From: Symbiodinium natans
Taxonomy: Eukaryota; Sar; Dinophyceae; Suessiales; Symbiodiniaceae
DNA: 47,500 nt
NCBI GenBank assembly: GCA_905221605.1
Contig: CAJNDS010002335.1
Span: 1,254,887-1,302,386 of the forward strand
Reading direction: 5' to 3'
This document shows, one piece after another, positions 9,725-18,065 of this stretch. Position 1 is the stretch's first letter. Every line of letters begins with the position of its first letter. The notes beneath the pieces were generated by a model. That model saw nothing but the letters and a program-made list of their open reading frames with translations. It did no database searches and had not been told where the DNA came from. A program made the translations under genes and the position numbers.

Positions 9725-10091
9725 CGGTTCGCGCTCGCCTGCGAGCGCAACGCCCAGCAGCTTGCGGCTCGAGGTCCAGCGCCCCTAGCAGGCGCAGACG
9801 CGGCGCCGGAGCCAGGGGGTCGATACGGGCGGCTTCTCCAGAAGTACGCGGACGTGGAGCAGATCCCCTTTGGGGTTTAGGGTTTAGAAGATCCCCGGTG
9901 AAGGCCTGGCCCAGGTGATCCGCAAGGGGAGACACACGTGCAGCATCGAGTTCTTGAGGACCAAGACTCGCGTCGCGTTGGGAGAGCAGGCTTTCCACAT
10001 ATGGCACAGATCGTACGACGTCGTTCTGAAGGCATCCTGTAAGTGCACATTCAGTATCAACGAACTACAAATCAGCAGCAGTGGCAGATAA
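9725..10091 (+). pseudogene. Coding frame interrupted by a telomeric insert
   Basis: The first part reads RFALACERNAQQLAARGPAP and continues to KYADVEQIP, then meets TAG in telomeric sequence. AGATCCCC occurs at 9,861-9,868 and again at 9,889-9,896 around TTTGGGGTTTAGGGTTTAGA. Removing 28 bp rejoins the frame to GEGLAQVIRKGRHTCSIEFL and RTKTRVALGEQAFHIW. A consensus-like donor, CCT|GTAAGT, lies at 10,039; otherwise the frame stops at 10,089. The product is not recognised. It is either an insertion-broken exon or a tiny intron. Confidence 0.55.
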
Positions 10092-10336
10092 ACCGAGTAA
10101 AACTCCGAACGTTCGTTGCCTTCGGTTCTCTTTCCGTCACAACGCACCCGGGGAGGAGGCGGGGGGGGTTGTAAGGGCACGGATAAGGCCTTAAAACCCC
10201 TCAACCCTAAATCCTAAACCCTAAACCCTAAACCCTTTCAAAAGCCTCCATCCCATGCAACCCCCCATTGATCCCCAATGTTTAGGATGCATCCAAGGGT
10301 TCGAAGGGTTTGGGCGATGAAAGGTTCAAGGCTTGA

Positions 10337-10395
10337 GGGTTTAGGGTTTAGGGTTTAGGGTTTAGGGTTTAGGGTTTAGGGTTTAGGGTTTAGGG
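10337..10395 (+). repeat. TTTAGGG array
   Basis: About eight perfect units, then family A element sequence. Confidence 0.9.
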
Positions 10396-10416
10396 TAAAA
10401 GATGGTACGTAGATGT

Positions 10417-10503
10417 ACTTGGAGGTTCAGGGTCCTTATCAACCAATTATAGCTGCACTTATAAGCCACTTATAATCCTTTTTAGGCACCATGAACCTGA
10501 AAA
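10417..10503. mobile_element. Palindromic element family A, half copy
   Basis: Begins ACTTGGAGGTTCAGGGTCC and keeps the left arm; the right arm is mostly missing but CATGAACCTGAA remains. Confidence 0.55.
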
Positions 10504-10697
10504 AACTCGTGTATATATACATGTATGTATAAACATGCCCAAAACTAGCCTACCCGCCACTAGGCAGGCAGGGACCAGTGGATTTAGAAAAAAGGGGGTG
10601 GGGGGCGGTGGGTGGGGGGTGGGGGGTGGGGGGGGTTTGAACTGCAGGAGGGTATATTGGGTTTGGGTTTATATAGGGTTTAGGATTTAGAGTTTAG

Positions 10698-10792
10698 CAG
10701 CTCAAGATCTCTCCAGACGACTTTCCCTAAGGTTGGTTGAAGAACTATTCCGAATTTATAAGTTGTTTCGACGAAAGGAATACTACTCGCAG
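10698..10792 (+). CDS. Exon 1 (visible part) of a three-exon unit
   Basis: Acceptor GTTTAG, donor CAG|GTAAAC. It encodes AQDLSRRLSLRLVEELFRIY then KLFRRKEYYSQ, a basic amphipathic helix-like stretch. It ends in phase 0 and matches the phase of the exon at 11,084. No family recognised. Upstream exons are not identified. Confidence 0.55.
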
Positions 10793-11003
10793 GTAAACAG
10801 CCCCAATCCGATACCAACATCTACCATCAAGAAGCCAACCGAACCCTCCGCCGCGCCCTACACGTCCTAAACTCAGAGGGTCCGCTGATTTGGAGGGTTT
10901 GGGGGGTTGCAGGGTGCAACCCTATAAACAAACTCTGCACAAGCCTCCGCGCAGGGGAAGGGGATCTACACATCCCCCCACACATTTGAGCTGAAGGGTT
11001 TTA

Positions 11004-11068
11004 GGTTTAGGGTTTAGGGTTTAGGGTTTAGGGTTTAGGGTTTAGGGTTTAGGGTTTAGGGTTTAGGG
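11004..11068 (+). repeat. TTTAGGG array in intron 1
   Basis: About nine perfect units within the intron 10,793-11,083, next to its CCCAG acceptor. Confidence 0.9.
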
Positions 11069-11083
11069 CCCCGGGTTGCCCAG

Positions 11084-11152
11084 TTCTTGGGCACCGACTT
11101 CGAGACCAGCTTCAGCATTGACGACGCAGCCTGCCAGGGTGCAGGACAGCGG
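11084..11152 (+). CDS. Exon 2 of the three-exon unit
   Basis: TGCCCAG acceptor and CGG|GTGGAG donor. Exactly 23 codons, phase 0 at both ends: FLGTDFETSFSIDDAACQGA then GQR. Phase agrees with the exons on both sides. Not recognised. Confidence 0.6.
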
Positions 11153-11221
11153 GTGGAGGGTTTAGGGTTTAGGGTTTAGGGTTTAGGGTTTAGGGTTTAG
11201 GGTTTAGGGTTTAGGGCTTAG
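11153..11221 (+). repeat. Telomeric array that behaves as a 69-nt intron
   Basis: GTGGAGGG followed by about eight TTTAGGG units and GGGCTTAG. It sits exactly between two phase-0 exon edges. Almost the whole candidate intron is telomeric repeat. Confidence 0.6.
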
Positions 11222-11386
11222 GAACCCTGTCAGCCCTCTCGGTTGAAGAGGTATCATTTGCCGTTTTGGGTTAGCTCCAAAACGCTCGCAGGCCCTCGCC
11301 TAATCCCTCAAATCCCGAAACGCTTACACAACTCGGTTGACCTGTGCATTCTTTTCGAAGAGCTCATAAAGGTGGGATTCAAGTGA
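11222..11386 (+). CDS. Terminal exon of the three-exon unit
   Basis: Acceptor CTTAG comes from the telomeric tract. Open for 54 codons to TGA, starting EPCQPSRLKRYHLPFWVSS and ending HNSVDLCILFEELIKVGFK. A frame this long joined in phase to two upstream exons is the best argument for a real gene in this part. No family recognised. Confidence 0.6.
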   Translation, partial: EPCQPSRLKRYHLPFWVSSKTLAGPRLIPQIPKRLHNSVDLCILFEELIKVGFK

Positions 11387-12110
11387 AGTCTAACCCTAAA
11401 CATTAAGCCCCAAACTAGCCGGCTCCATTTCGTAGAGGTTGCGTAGGGTACTCAGGGCACTTTGAGCCACAATGGGCTGAGGTGGCTTGCCAGTAGCTAC
11501 CCAAACCCCCAAACTCACACCCTTGTCTTACCGTATCATCTAGCCTAGCTCACGGATTTAGTACTAGCCCGTAGAACCCACCCTCGGGACCCCAACCGCC
11601 TGTCTAACCTTCCGGAATCTCTGTGTCACACCTTGAGACCCTAACTCTCATATCTTGGTCTAACCGTTGATACCCTTGTCTTACCGTATCATCTGGTCTA
11701 GCTCACGGATTTAGTACTAGCCCGTAGAACCCACCCTCGGGACCCCAAACGCGTGTAACCTTCCGGAATCTCCCTGTCACACCTTGAGACCCTAACTATA
11801 AGACCGTACCAATCATCTATTCACGCTTGGCAGTCAATCCACCTTTCCAAGAGCTAGACCACAGTGAACAACCCACCCTCGGGACCCCAACCGCAGTATT
11901 AAGTGTCGTTCATGCGTCACCCCTCGAAACCCAAGCCTTTTGACTCACATTCACCCTGTTAGCCGTCACCAAAACGCAGAGAAAGAGAAGACAGTCCCTC
12001 TACGGTGTTGCTTGGTGCCTTGCCTCCCATGTGCCGTTATGAGCCACGAAGTCCTAAAAGCATGCAAACTGAACAGTAAGCTTGGTGTGGCCTAAACCTT
12101 CAAAGCTGGG
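11387..12110. other. Non-coding unique stretch with a 150-bp duplication
   Basis: The two copies run 11,519-11,649 and 11,669-11,796 and share TTAGTACTAGCCCGTAGAAC and CCACCCTCGGGACCCCAA. A third fragment (CCACCCTCGGGACCCCAACC) is at about 11,872. No good open frame. A tandem-arrayed RNA gene is conceivable but nothing identifies one. Confidence 0.5.
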
Positions 12111-12169
12111 TTCGAAGATTGGGTAGGGTTTGTCGGGTGTAGGCAACCCTAAACTCGTACTCGCGCCAG

Positions 12170-12205
12170 GATATCCAGTGGAGTCCTGGCTGCATGTGCA
12201 TGCAG
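12170..12205 (+). CDS. Cys-rich 36-nt exon
   Basis: GCGCCAG acceptor and CAG|GTGCTA donor. Twelve codons, phase 0 both ends: DIQWSPGCMCMQ. Confidence 0.4.
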
Positions 12206-12253
12206 GTGCTAACATTTCGCTTCGCACCGCTCTTCTTCATTTTGTTATATCTC

Positions 12254-12304
12254 TCTATATATATATATATACATATATATACAAATATACATATATACAT
12301 GTAT
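12254..12304. repeat. AT microsatellite
   Basis: ATATATATATATATAC-type run, palindromic. Confidence 0.9.
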
Positions 12305-12476
12305 ATGGGGGGTTAGGTTTTAGGGTTTTAGGGTTTTAGGTTTAGGGTCTTAGGGTTTTAGGGTTTTAGGTTTAGGGTTCGGGGCTCTTGGGGGTTTAGG
12401 GTTTTCGGGCTCCCGGGATCAGAAAGCTGAGAGATGAGAGAGGCACCCATGGGCCCCCAAAGTTGCAGAAGGCCAG

Positions 12477-12560
12477 GGTTTAGGGTTTAGGGTTTAGGGT
12501 TTAGGGTTTAGGGTTTAGGGTTCAGGGTTTAGGGTTTAGGGTTTAGGGTTTAGTGTTTAG
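12477..12560 (+). repeat. TTTAGGG array
   Basis: About 12 units. Just before it an open frame reads IRKLRDERGTHGPPKLQKA and ends AGG|GTTTAG, which could be an exon using the array as donor. Confidence 0.85.
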
Positions 12561-12743
12561 GGTTTCGGGTTGAGGGCTTAGGTTTTACAGGGTTTAGGGG
12601 TAGCCCAGCTGCAACAAGGTTTAGGAGTTAGGCTTCAGGGTGCTGGTGACAGGGATGTTGAAAGTCAGGTTACAAAGATAAAGGCTCAAACACGGGGGGA
12701 CATAAGGTACTTCCCCAACTCCTCATGAATAACTGGTGTATGT

Positions 12744-12847
12744 ACTTAGTAGCTGAATGAGTACACTTCACACTTTTTGGGATACTACAATCCCCTCTCG
12801 AACTGACAGTGTACACTTTTTGGGGGCTTATGAACTCGCAACTAAGT
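12744..12847. mobile_element. Palindromic element family C, copy 1
   Basis: Ends ACTTAGTAGCTGAATGAGTA and an inverse ending GCAACTAAGT, with GTACACTT arms. A second copy, greatly expanded, is at 37,158-37,387. Confidence 0.65.
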
Positions 12848-12926
12848 GTAGGGCTTCAGGCATGTAGGCTTTAGACTTCAGAGCCAAAGCCCTATTTAGC
12901 ATCTCCTGCCTTTTAGGGTGTATGTT

Positions 12927-13017
12927 GGGATGTTCCCCCTTAGGGATTATAGTAGGGGGGGGGGGGGGGGGGGTACTAGAATCCCGATCAAGGACGGTTA
13001 GTATAAGGGGGAACATC
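12927..13017. mobile_element. Palindromic element family B, copy 2
   Basis: GGGATGTTCCCCCTTA at the left and TATAAGGGGGAACATC at the right, with a poly-G run in the middle. Confidence 0.7.
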
Positions 13018-13028
13018 GCAAGGTTTAT

Positions 13029-13353
13029 ATGGTTTTAGGGCTTTCGTCAAAAAAGAGGCGGGGTTTTGTCCTGCGATTTCCCGTTTGCTCTGAAGGCGCA
13101 CCCCAGTATCCCAATTCGAAGCTAGGACCAAGAGTAGGCCCTTACTTTGGGGTTTACGTTCCCTTACAAGCACCTTTTGGTACCCTGAGCCCGAAAGCCT
13201 GAGCCCTTCTTTGCCCACTTCATAAAGGTAGAAGGGTTGTTCTAAATGCCGCGAGTTCGCTGCCCAGGCCCGAAATCTAGAAAACGCCTTGAACGTTGAT
13301 GTATCAGATGGGAGATAGACTGCAGAGCATATGGGCTTTGAGACTTGGGGCAT
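13029..13353. other. Coding-like stretch, strand unresolved
   Basis: The minus strand is open for 121 codons (from 13,353, starting MPQVSKPICSAVYLPSDTST) but its end runs into element B. The plus strand has an ATG frame of 57 codons from about 13,032 (MVLGLSSKKRRGFVLRFPV). Neither shows clear splice sites. Confidence 0.25.
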
Positions 13354-13487
13354 CTTGGGGCTGCTATGGCTTCAGGGGTTGAGATTTTCTTTAGGAGGGC
13401 TGCGTTGGAGTTTTTTTTTCGAGGGGTCCGTGGTCCGCCCCAGATTTCGGGGGAGACGGCGAGGTGTCCTACGTGAGTCACAGGTGG

Positions 13488-13545
13488 GGTTTAGGGTTTA
13501 GGGTTTAGGGTTTAGGGTTTAGGGTTTAGGGTTTTGGGTTTAGTG
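13488..13545 (+). repeat. TTTAGGG array
   Basis: About eight units. Confidence 0.9.
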
Positions 13546-13622
13546 TACCCTTTTTGGGGGCCCCCTTGAAGGGGATTCTAATCTACTTGGGGTAAAGAAG
13601 GGGGACCCCTGTTTGGGAAAAG

Positions 13623-13692
13623 ATGAAATGCCCACCTGCTTTGCGTGGATAGCCTGCTCCAACACCTGTTCGTTTTGCTGGCTTTCGTCTCC
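13623..13692 (+). CDS. Cys-rich exon with consensus donor
   Basis: AAAAG acceptor and CTCC|GTGAGT donor. It reads EMPTCFAWIACSNTCSFCWL then SS, with four cysteines in 20 residues. Element B copy 3 (GGGATGTTCCCCC) starts only seven bases after the donor. Confidence 0.5.
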
Positions 13693-13699
13693 GTGAGTC

Positions 13700-13827
13700 G
13701 GGATGTTCCCCCTTGCGCTAAAGGACTCTTAGGATTAAGGTACGCCCGAGTAGACTCCTTAATGGGGATTACTCCTTAATGGGGATTATGGTACCCCCTA
13801 TCAAGGATTCTTAGTATTAGGGGGATC
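13700..13827. mobile_element. Palindromic element family B, copy 3
   Basis: GGGATGTTCCCCCTTGCGCT at the left and TTAGTATTAGGGGGATCT at the right. CTCCTTAATGGGGATTA is tandemly duplicated inside. Confidence 0.65.
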
Positions 13828-13870
13828 TGGTCTGCGACCTTGGTGGCTAGGTGTACTCAGGGATCCCCAG

Positions 13871-13949
13871 AATTCAAGGGCTAGTGGGTGCCGGAGTCGG
13901 GACTAGGCTGAAAGCCGAGGCGAAAGCAAACGCTTGTGGAGACTTCAGG
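13871..13949 (+). CDS. Candidate 79-nt exon
   Basis: CCCCAG acceptor and AGG|GTCCGT donor. Reads IQGLVGAGVGTRLKAEAKAN then ACGDFR. Not recognised. Confidence 0.4.
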
Positions 13950-14004
13950 GTCCGTATAAGCTTTGTACGATGTACATAAAAATCTTATGTTCTTTGCATG
14001 ATTG

Positions 14005-14128
14005 CAATACATTAATATATTGTTGGGTTTTGGGTTTAGTAAAAAACCAGAAAGTATAATAATATATTGTTGGATTTTGGGTTTAGTAAAAAACCAGAAA
14101 GTATGTTAATATATTGTTGGATTTTGGG
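14005..14128. repeat. AT-rich tandem repeat, unit about 50 bp
   Basis: Three copies containing TTAATATATTGTTGG and TAGTAAAAAACCAGAAAGTA. The repeat runs up to the acceptor of the next exon. Confidence 0.8.
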
Positions 14129-14143
14129 CTTGGTGGATGTGAG

Positions 14144-14203
14144 GACGGCAGCAAGCACACCGTGGAGTGCGGTGCCAACTACACAACCTGCGCGAGCCTT
14201 AAG
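14144..14203 (+). CDS. Cys module exon
   Basis: GTGAG acceptor, phase-0 start GAC, reads DGSKHTVECGANYTTCASLK. The spacing C-x(6)-C and the VEC motif match the 26,934 exon. The donor is not clear; the frame stays open to 14,255. Confidence 0.45.
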
Positions 14204-14505
14204 ACTTTAGGAACGTTGTTTTGGGGTTCTTTGCTGCGGAGTTATCCGAAAGATTAGGGTTGAGGGTTGAGGGTTGAGGGTTGAGGGTTGGTCCTAAATC
14301 GAGCCCGCGACAAGAATTTCTCCATAGCAGTCTTACTGGCTCCCCAGTTGAAACCTAGATTGTCACTTCTCTAAATTATGGTCCCATTTGAAGTTGCTCT
14401 CCATAAGGGGGCCCCTAACATGTAGGGTACCCCAGTAGGGATCATAGTTTGAGAACCGACCATATAGGTAAGGTAGTCAGAGGCCCATGTGATGTGGGCC
14501 TATAG

Positions 14506-14566
14506 GGTTGAAAACCATCTCGGCGCCTGAAAGGCTTAGCGCTCTGGGAGCCTCTGCGAGCCAGAA
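14506..14566 (+). CDS. Candidate 61-nt exon with consensus donor
   Basis: TATAG acceptor and AGAA|GTAAGA donor. The two-base-phase frame reads LKTISAPERLSALGASASQ. Another frame is open too, so the reading is provisional; the donor is strong. Confidence 0.4.
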
Positions 14567-14686
14567 GTAAGAATGTCCAGACTAGGTAGAGTTTAGGGTC
14601 TAGGGTTTAGGGTTTAGGGTTTCGGTTTAGGGGGGTTGGCTGTTTAGGGCTGTTTAGGGCTGTTTAGAAACCGAAAGCCATGCCAG

Positions 14687-14747
14687 GTCGAGGCATGTTC
14701 CAAGACTACTGTGGGGCCTCGGACTGCTCGGGAGGCCGCACGCTTCG
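14687..14747 (+). CDS. Cys module exon
   Basis: TGCCAG acceptor, G|GT start, donor TTCG|GTTTTT into a T run. Reads GRGMFQDYCGASDCSGGRTL, with FQDYC resembling the YQEFC of the 40,802 exon. Confidence 0.5.
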
Positions 14748-14766
14748 GTTTTTTTTTTTTTATCAA

Positions 14767-14845
14767 AGGTTTAGGGTTTAGGGTTTAGGGCTAGGGTTTT
14801 GGGTTTTGGGTTTAGGGTTTAGGGTTTAGGGTTTAGGGTTTAGCG
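14767..14845 (+). repeat. TTTAGGG array
   Basis: About 11 units with two TTTTGGG variants. Confidence 0.9.
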
Positions 14846-14977
14846 TAGGTGTATGGCACCCAGCCCCTACCATAGGATAAAATCTATCTTAAGATCTCAG
14901 CCCCAATCCTAGGACAGCCCACCACAAGAGCCTAACTTTATGCCTCCACAAAACCCACCTTGACTCTTTACCAACTT

Positions 14978-15072
14978 ACTGGCTCAAAACCCAACTTTTC
15001 AACTTTTGGGCTTCTTATAAGGTAGTATATTCTGAAAGTTTCAACTTTTATTTCCTTGGGTTTTGGGCCAGT
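14978..15072. mobile_element. Palindromic element family D
   Basis: ACTGGCTCAAAACCCAA at the left, TTGGGTTTTGGGCCAGT at the right, with a CTTATAAGGTAGTATATTC centre. One copy seen here. Confidence 0.6.
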
Positions 15073-15480
15073 GAGCCAAACCCAACTCACAATACGATCC
15101 AAAACATAACCTCAAAGTATTTGCACATCCACTTGGCTCCCTGCACACCAGTCCGCCACAAGGGAATCCCATGTTGAACGACTTCAAGCATTCCCAACCC
15201 AAAGTATGGTAGCGATGTATTTGCAATGCGCTTCCTAGGCAGGGGGGGGGGGTCTTATAGAATTTGGTTCAGGGTTTAGGATTAAGTGTTGTAACCCCAA
15301 CGTAATTATATAAGTGCTTATGTGTTATGATTACATCATAGCGTCATTGCATAAGAAGCATTAGTGTGTGTGTTCTAGTTTGTCATCAACAGGTATGTCA
15401 ATCATTACTCTGTCCTTGTGCTTGCCAAATACCATAAAGTAGCTCTCCAAAAACAGATCATTCATTGACAGCTGTCCAAC
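15073..15480. other. AT-rich unique stretch with coding-like frames on both strands
   Basis: Short frames are open on both strands, for example MNDLFLESYFMVFGKHKDRV on minus (about 15,370-15,470) and YVNHYSVLVLAKYHKVALQK on plus over the same bases. Splice sites do not settle which is real. Confidence 0.25.
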
Positions 15481-15589
15481 GTGATCAAGCACTCTTGTAT
15501 TTCAGGTTGTTATCTTCTGGTTGTCTTCTACTACTTTCGTGTTCTTGCATTCTTTCCTTTTTGCTCTGAAATTTATGCAGTTGCGCCAA

Positions 15590-15676
15590 GGTTGCCCCAA
15601 TCAAGAAAAACCGAACTCTTCGGCAGGTCGTTTACTGTGCCATCTTGCGCATTTGATGTCTACATCTTCCGAATAT
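15590..15676 (+). CDS. Candidate exon of the AT-rich gene
   Basis: A strong pyrimidine-rich acceptor (CTTTTTGCTCTGAAATTTATGCAG, described by position 15,566-15,589) precedes LRQGCPNQEKPNSSAGRLLC and HLAHLMSTSSEY. A donor TTA|GTAACA follows. Its phase does not match the next exon, so one boundary is wrong or the copy is damaged. Confidence 0.35.
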
Positions 15677-15719
15677 TAGTAACACGATCCCTTTAAACTG
15701 CTTTTATCTAAAGAATCAG

Positions 15720-15768
15720 AAAATGATTGACATCTTTTATAAACTTATGCATGTGGTGGCGATTAAAG
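15720..15768 (+). CDS. Exon of the AT-rich gene
   Basis: GAATCAG acceptor and AAAG|GTGAGA donor. Reads KMIDIFYKLMHVVAIK. Ends in phase 1. The region 15,810-15,866 may hold a further exon whose reading depends on an eight-A run. Confidence 0.45.
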
Positions 15769-15920
15769 GTGAGAAAGAAGAAGAAGAAGAAGAAACAACA
15801 AATATTTAGCCAGTGGGATGATGGACTGCTTACATAAAATGGGGAAGAAGCCAAAAAAAAGGTAACGTATGCAGATGACGAGGGGGCAACGAAGAAGGAG
15901 GCAATAAAAAGTATTTGCAG

Positions 15921-16056
15921 GAGCAGGACATCGAGCACCACCGAACTAGGTCACAGCCAAATTTCAGTGAGAGAGCTATTCGGACATTCAGAGATCTGTT
16001 CTATCGCCGCGTTGAGGCTGATGAGAAAAAGGGTAAAGACAATGTCCAGTGGACAG
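15921..16056 (+). CDS. Exon of the AT-rich gene
   Basis: TTTGCAG acceptor and ACAG|GTTAAG donor. It encodes EQDIEHHRTRSQPNFSERAI, RTFRDLFYRRVEADEKKGKD and NVQWTG. Ends in phase 1, which fits the next exon exactly. A charged, helix-prone sequence of unknown family. Confidence 0.6.
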
Positions 16057-16245
16057 GTTAAGATATTTTGAACATATAAGAATCAATTGAAGCATTCGGC
16101 GACTGGTCTCACCCCAAAGGATGCCAGAAAACCGAATACAGAAATAAAAGTTAAACTCCATTTAAATATCTAGGTTGGATTTTGGGACATTTTATATTTT
16201 CCTTATTTGGGTTTATAAGGGGCCCTATAAAAAATATTTTTCCAG

Positions 16246-16337
16246 GGTGTTTAAAGGCCAACCCAGATATGAATGCCAAGCAGAATTGGGTCTATCTTGA
16301 CCTAGGCACCGGCGATGAAGTCAAACAACTCTTTAGA
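16246..16337 (+). CDS. Exon of the AT-rich gene
   Basis: TTTTTCCAG acceptor and AGA|GTTTAG donor, the donor being the first telomere unit of the next tract. Completes the split Gly and reads CLKANPDMNAKQNWVYLDLG then TGDEVKQLFR. Ends in phase 0. Confidence 0.6.
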
Positions 16338-16381
16338 GTTTAGGGTTTAGGGGTTACGGTTTTCGGGTTTAGGGTTGGAAG
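16338..16381 (+). repeat. Telomeric tract that behaves as a 44-nt intron
   Basis: Starts GTTTAGGGTTTAGGGG and ends TTTAGGGTTGGAAG. It separates two exons whose phases agree (0/0). Confidence 0.55.
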
Positions 16382-16525
16382 AGGAAACCCAATGAGGAGG
16401 AGAGAGTGGCAATGTTTGCCAAAATGTTTATACAATAGAAAGAACTGATGATCAATTGGGTCAAGCATGTTTTTGTTGAAGGTATTGATAGGGCATATTT
16501 GCGATTTGAGTTGTTAAACGTTTGA
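16382..16525 (+). CDS. Terminal exon of the AT-rich gene, with an in-frame TAG
   Basis: Reads RKPNEEERVAMFAKMFIQ, then TAG at 16,436-16,438, then in the same frame KELMINWVKHVFVEGIDRAY and LRFELLNV to TGA. Either the gene ends at the first stop, or GTGGCA..CAATAG is a 33-nt intron that removes it, or the copy is a pseudogene. Confidence 0.5.
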
Positions 16526-16821
16526 AGGTTCATCGGACGATCATGCTGACTACGTTTTATTTGCGTAGTTTTGGATATTGCCGTTGTTGGTGTTGGTGTA
16601 TCCGGTGTTGTTTTGTACAACTGTTGTTAGTATTAGATCGTCTAGGCCCTTTCGAGGTGGGTAGTTTCCCCCGCCATAGATTTACTAGGACCGGAATAGG
16701 CCTTTATTTACTTTTTTTGGGGTTGGGGTTCCCTGATAATCCCCTTAAAGCCAAAAAGGGATCCAGGAGTGACCTAGGAAAGAAATCTATTCCTAGCTTA
16801 CTCCTGGGTCTATTATAATCT

Positions 16822-16895
16822 GGGATGTTCCCAAACCCTAAGCCCTAAACCCTAAACCCTTATACTAACAGTCCTGAAAGGATTATAGTTGCCGA
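16822..16895. mobile_element. Family B element split by telomeric units
   Basis: GGGATGTTCCC is followed by about three CCCTAAA-like units (16,833-16,856) and then CCCTTATACTAACAGTCCT, the expected continuation of element B. The right arm is incomplete. Confidence 0.6.
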
Positions 16896-16908
16896 CTTGC
16901 CACGCCAG

Positions 16909-16946
16909 GTGGGGGGCTCTGCAATGCGAACGAGACTCTCGGCCAT
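16909..16946 (+). CDS. Candidate Cys exon
   Basis: CGCCAG acceptor, G|GT start, donor CAT|GTTAAA. Reads GGGLCNANETLGH. Confidence 0.35.
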
Positions 16947-16957
16947 GTTAAACCTTA

Positions 16958-17003
16958 GGGTTTTAGGGTTTAGGGTTTAGGGTTTAGGGTTTAGGGTTTA
17001 GGG
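16958..17003 (+). repeat. TTTAGGG array
   Basis: About six units. Confidence 0.85.
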
Positions 17004-17020
17004 GGCCTTCCGAGCACAAG

Positions 17021-17041
17021 GCTTCGATGCTGCTGTCCCAG
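17021..17041 (+). CDS. Symmetric phase-1 micro-exon
   Basis: CACAAG acceptor, G|GC TTC start, donor CCCAG|GTCCAG. Twenty-one nt, phase 1 both ends, reads GFDAAVP. Confidence 0.3.
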
Positions 17042-17246
17042 GTCCAGTGGCAGGGTTTTGCAACACACACACACACACACAAACATATATGGGGGGTTTC
17101 CGAATATAGGGGTCGGGTGCTCATTTTTCAAACCCTAAACCCTAAACCATGTGGCTAGTCGGGTGGCAAAAAAAACCATATATCCCTGGCTTCTTAGAGA
17201 ACCGAGACTCCAAGAGAGGGGCCAACCCTAAGCCGAATTTTTGTTT

Positions 17247-17390
17247 AGGGTTTGGGGTTGAGGGTTTAGGGTTTAGGGTTTAGGGTTTGGGATTTAGGGT
17301 TTAGGGTCTAGGGTTTGGGATTGAGGGTTTAGGGTTTAGGGTCTAGGATTTAGGGTTCAGGGTTTAGGGTTGAGGGTGTAAGGTTAGGGG
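17247..17390 (+). repeat. Degenerate TTTAGGG array
   Basis: About 20 units with TTTGGGA, TTGAGGG and TCTAGGG variants. Confidence 0.85.
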
Positions 17391-17575
17391 CCTAGGGAAG
17401 GCCGTCATCAGCAATCTGAAGCGGTCATTGATTTGCCCCCTCTAGAACCATGAGATGTTTTCAGGTTTGGGGGGGGGCCTTAATAATTAGAACAGGGTTT
17501 TTGGACGTATTGTAGTATCATGAAAAAGGGACCAGAAGAAAATACTATTATTGATTATTCCGACCCCTTTCTTAC

Positions 17576-17712
17576 ATAAAAGTTCGGACCACTCCTCATA
17601 GAACGGCAGACGCACGGGCATACACAGAAAGAAACGCACACCCCACATCGTCCCCATATACTTAAGTCGCCCCAGAGAATCCGCATCAGCTCTTTTTACA
17701 GCCTCTGGTGGC
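17576..17712 (-). CDS. Minus-strand exon candidate
   Basis: On the minus strand the acceptor is the CCTGCAAG end of a family A element remnant and the donor is TTAT|GTAAGA. It reads PPEAVKRADADSLGRLKYMG, TMWGVRFFLCMPVRLPFYEE and WSELL. A plus frame is also open. The strong donor and aromatic-rich reading favour minus. Confidence 0.4.
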
Positions 17713-17769
17713 CTTGCAGGTTCAGGGTACTTATAACCCAATTGTTACTGTACTAGACAGACTCTAAAC

Positions 17770-17972
17770 CCTAGATCCTAAACCCCTAAACCCTAACCCT
17801 AAACCCTATATACACCCTAAACCCTGAACCCGAAACCAACCCTAAACCCTAAACCCCAAACCCCAAACCCCAAACCCTAAACCCTAACCCCAAACCCTAA
17901 ACCCTAAACCCTAAACCCTAAACCCTAAACCCTAAACCCTAAACCCTAAACCCTAAACCCTAAACCCTAAAC
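17770..17972 (-). repeat. CCCTAAA array
   Basis: Nearly 30 units, perfect for the last 90 bp. Confidence 0.95.
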
Positions 17973-17984
17973 CTAAACTCCTTC

Positions 17985-18065
17985 AACCCACGATGCGGAG
18001 GATCCTCTGCTTCCGGATCTATGCAACGCACTACGGCCCGTCAGGTCTCGAAGCTGGCCCGCAAT
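17985..18065 (+). CDS. Candidate exon next to a duplicated 13-mer
   Basis: One frame reads THDAEDPLLPDLCNALRPVR with a CAG|GTCTCG donor; another opens with ATG at 17,992 (MRRILCFRIYATHYGPSG). The frame cannot be chosen. The stretch ends with GCTGGCCCGCAAT, repeated at 18,254. Confidence 0.3.

Noticed and set aside
15900-16140. Reverse-transcriptase-like C-terminus (RLRYFEHI, PQRMPENR)
   Set aside because: The pieces lie in an AT-rich intron of a phase-consistent gene, carry a stop between them and no upstream catalytic motif is visible.
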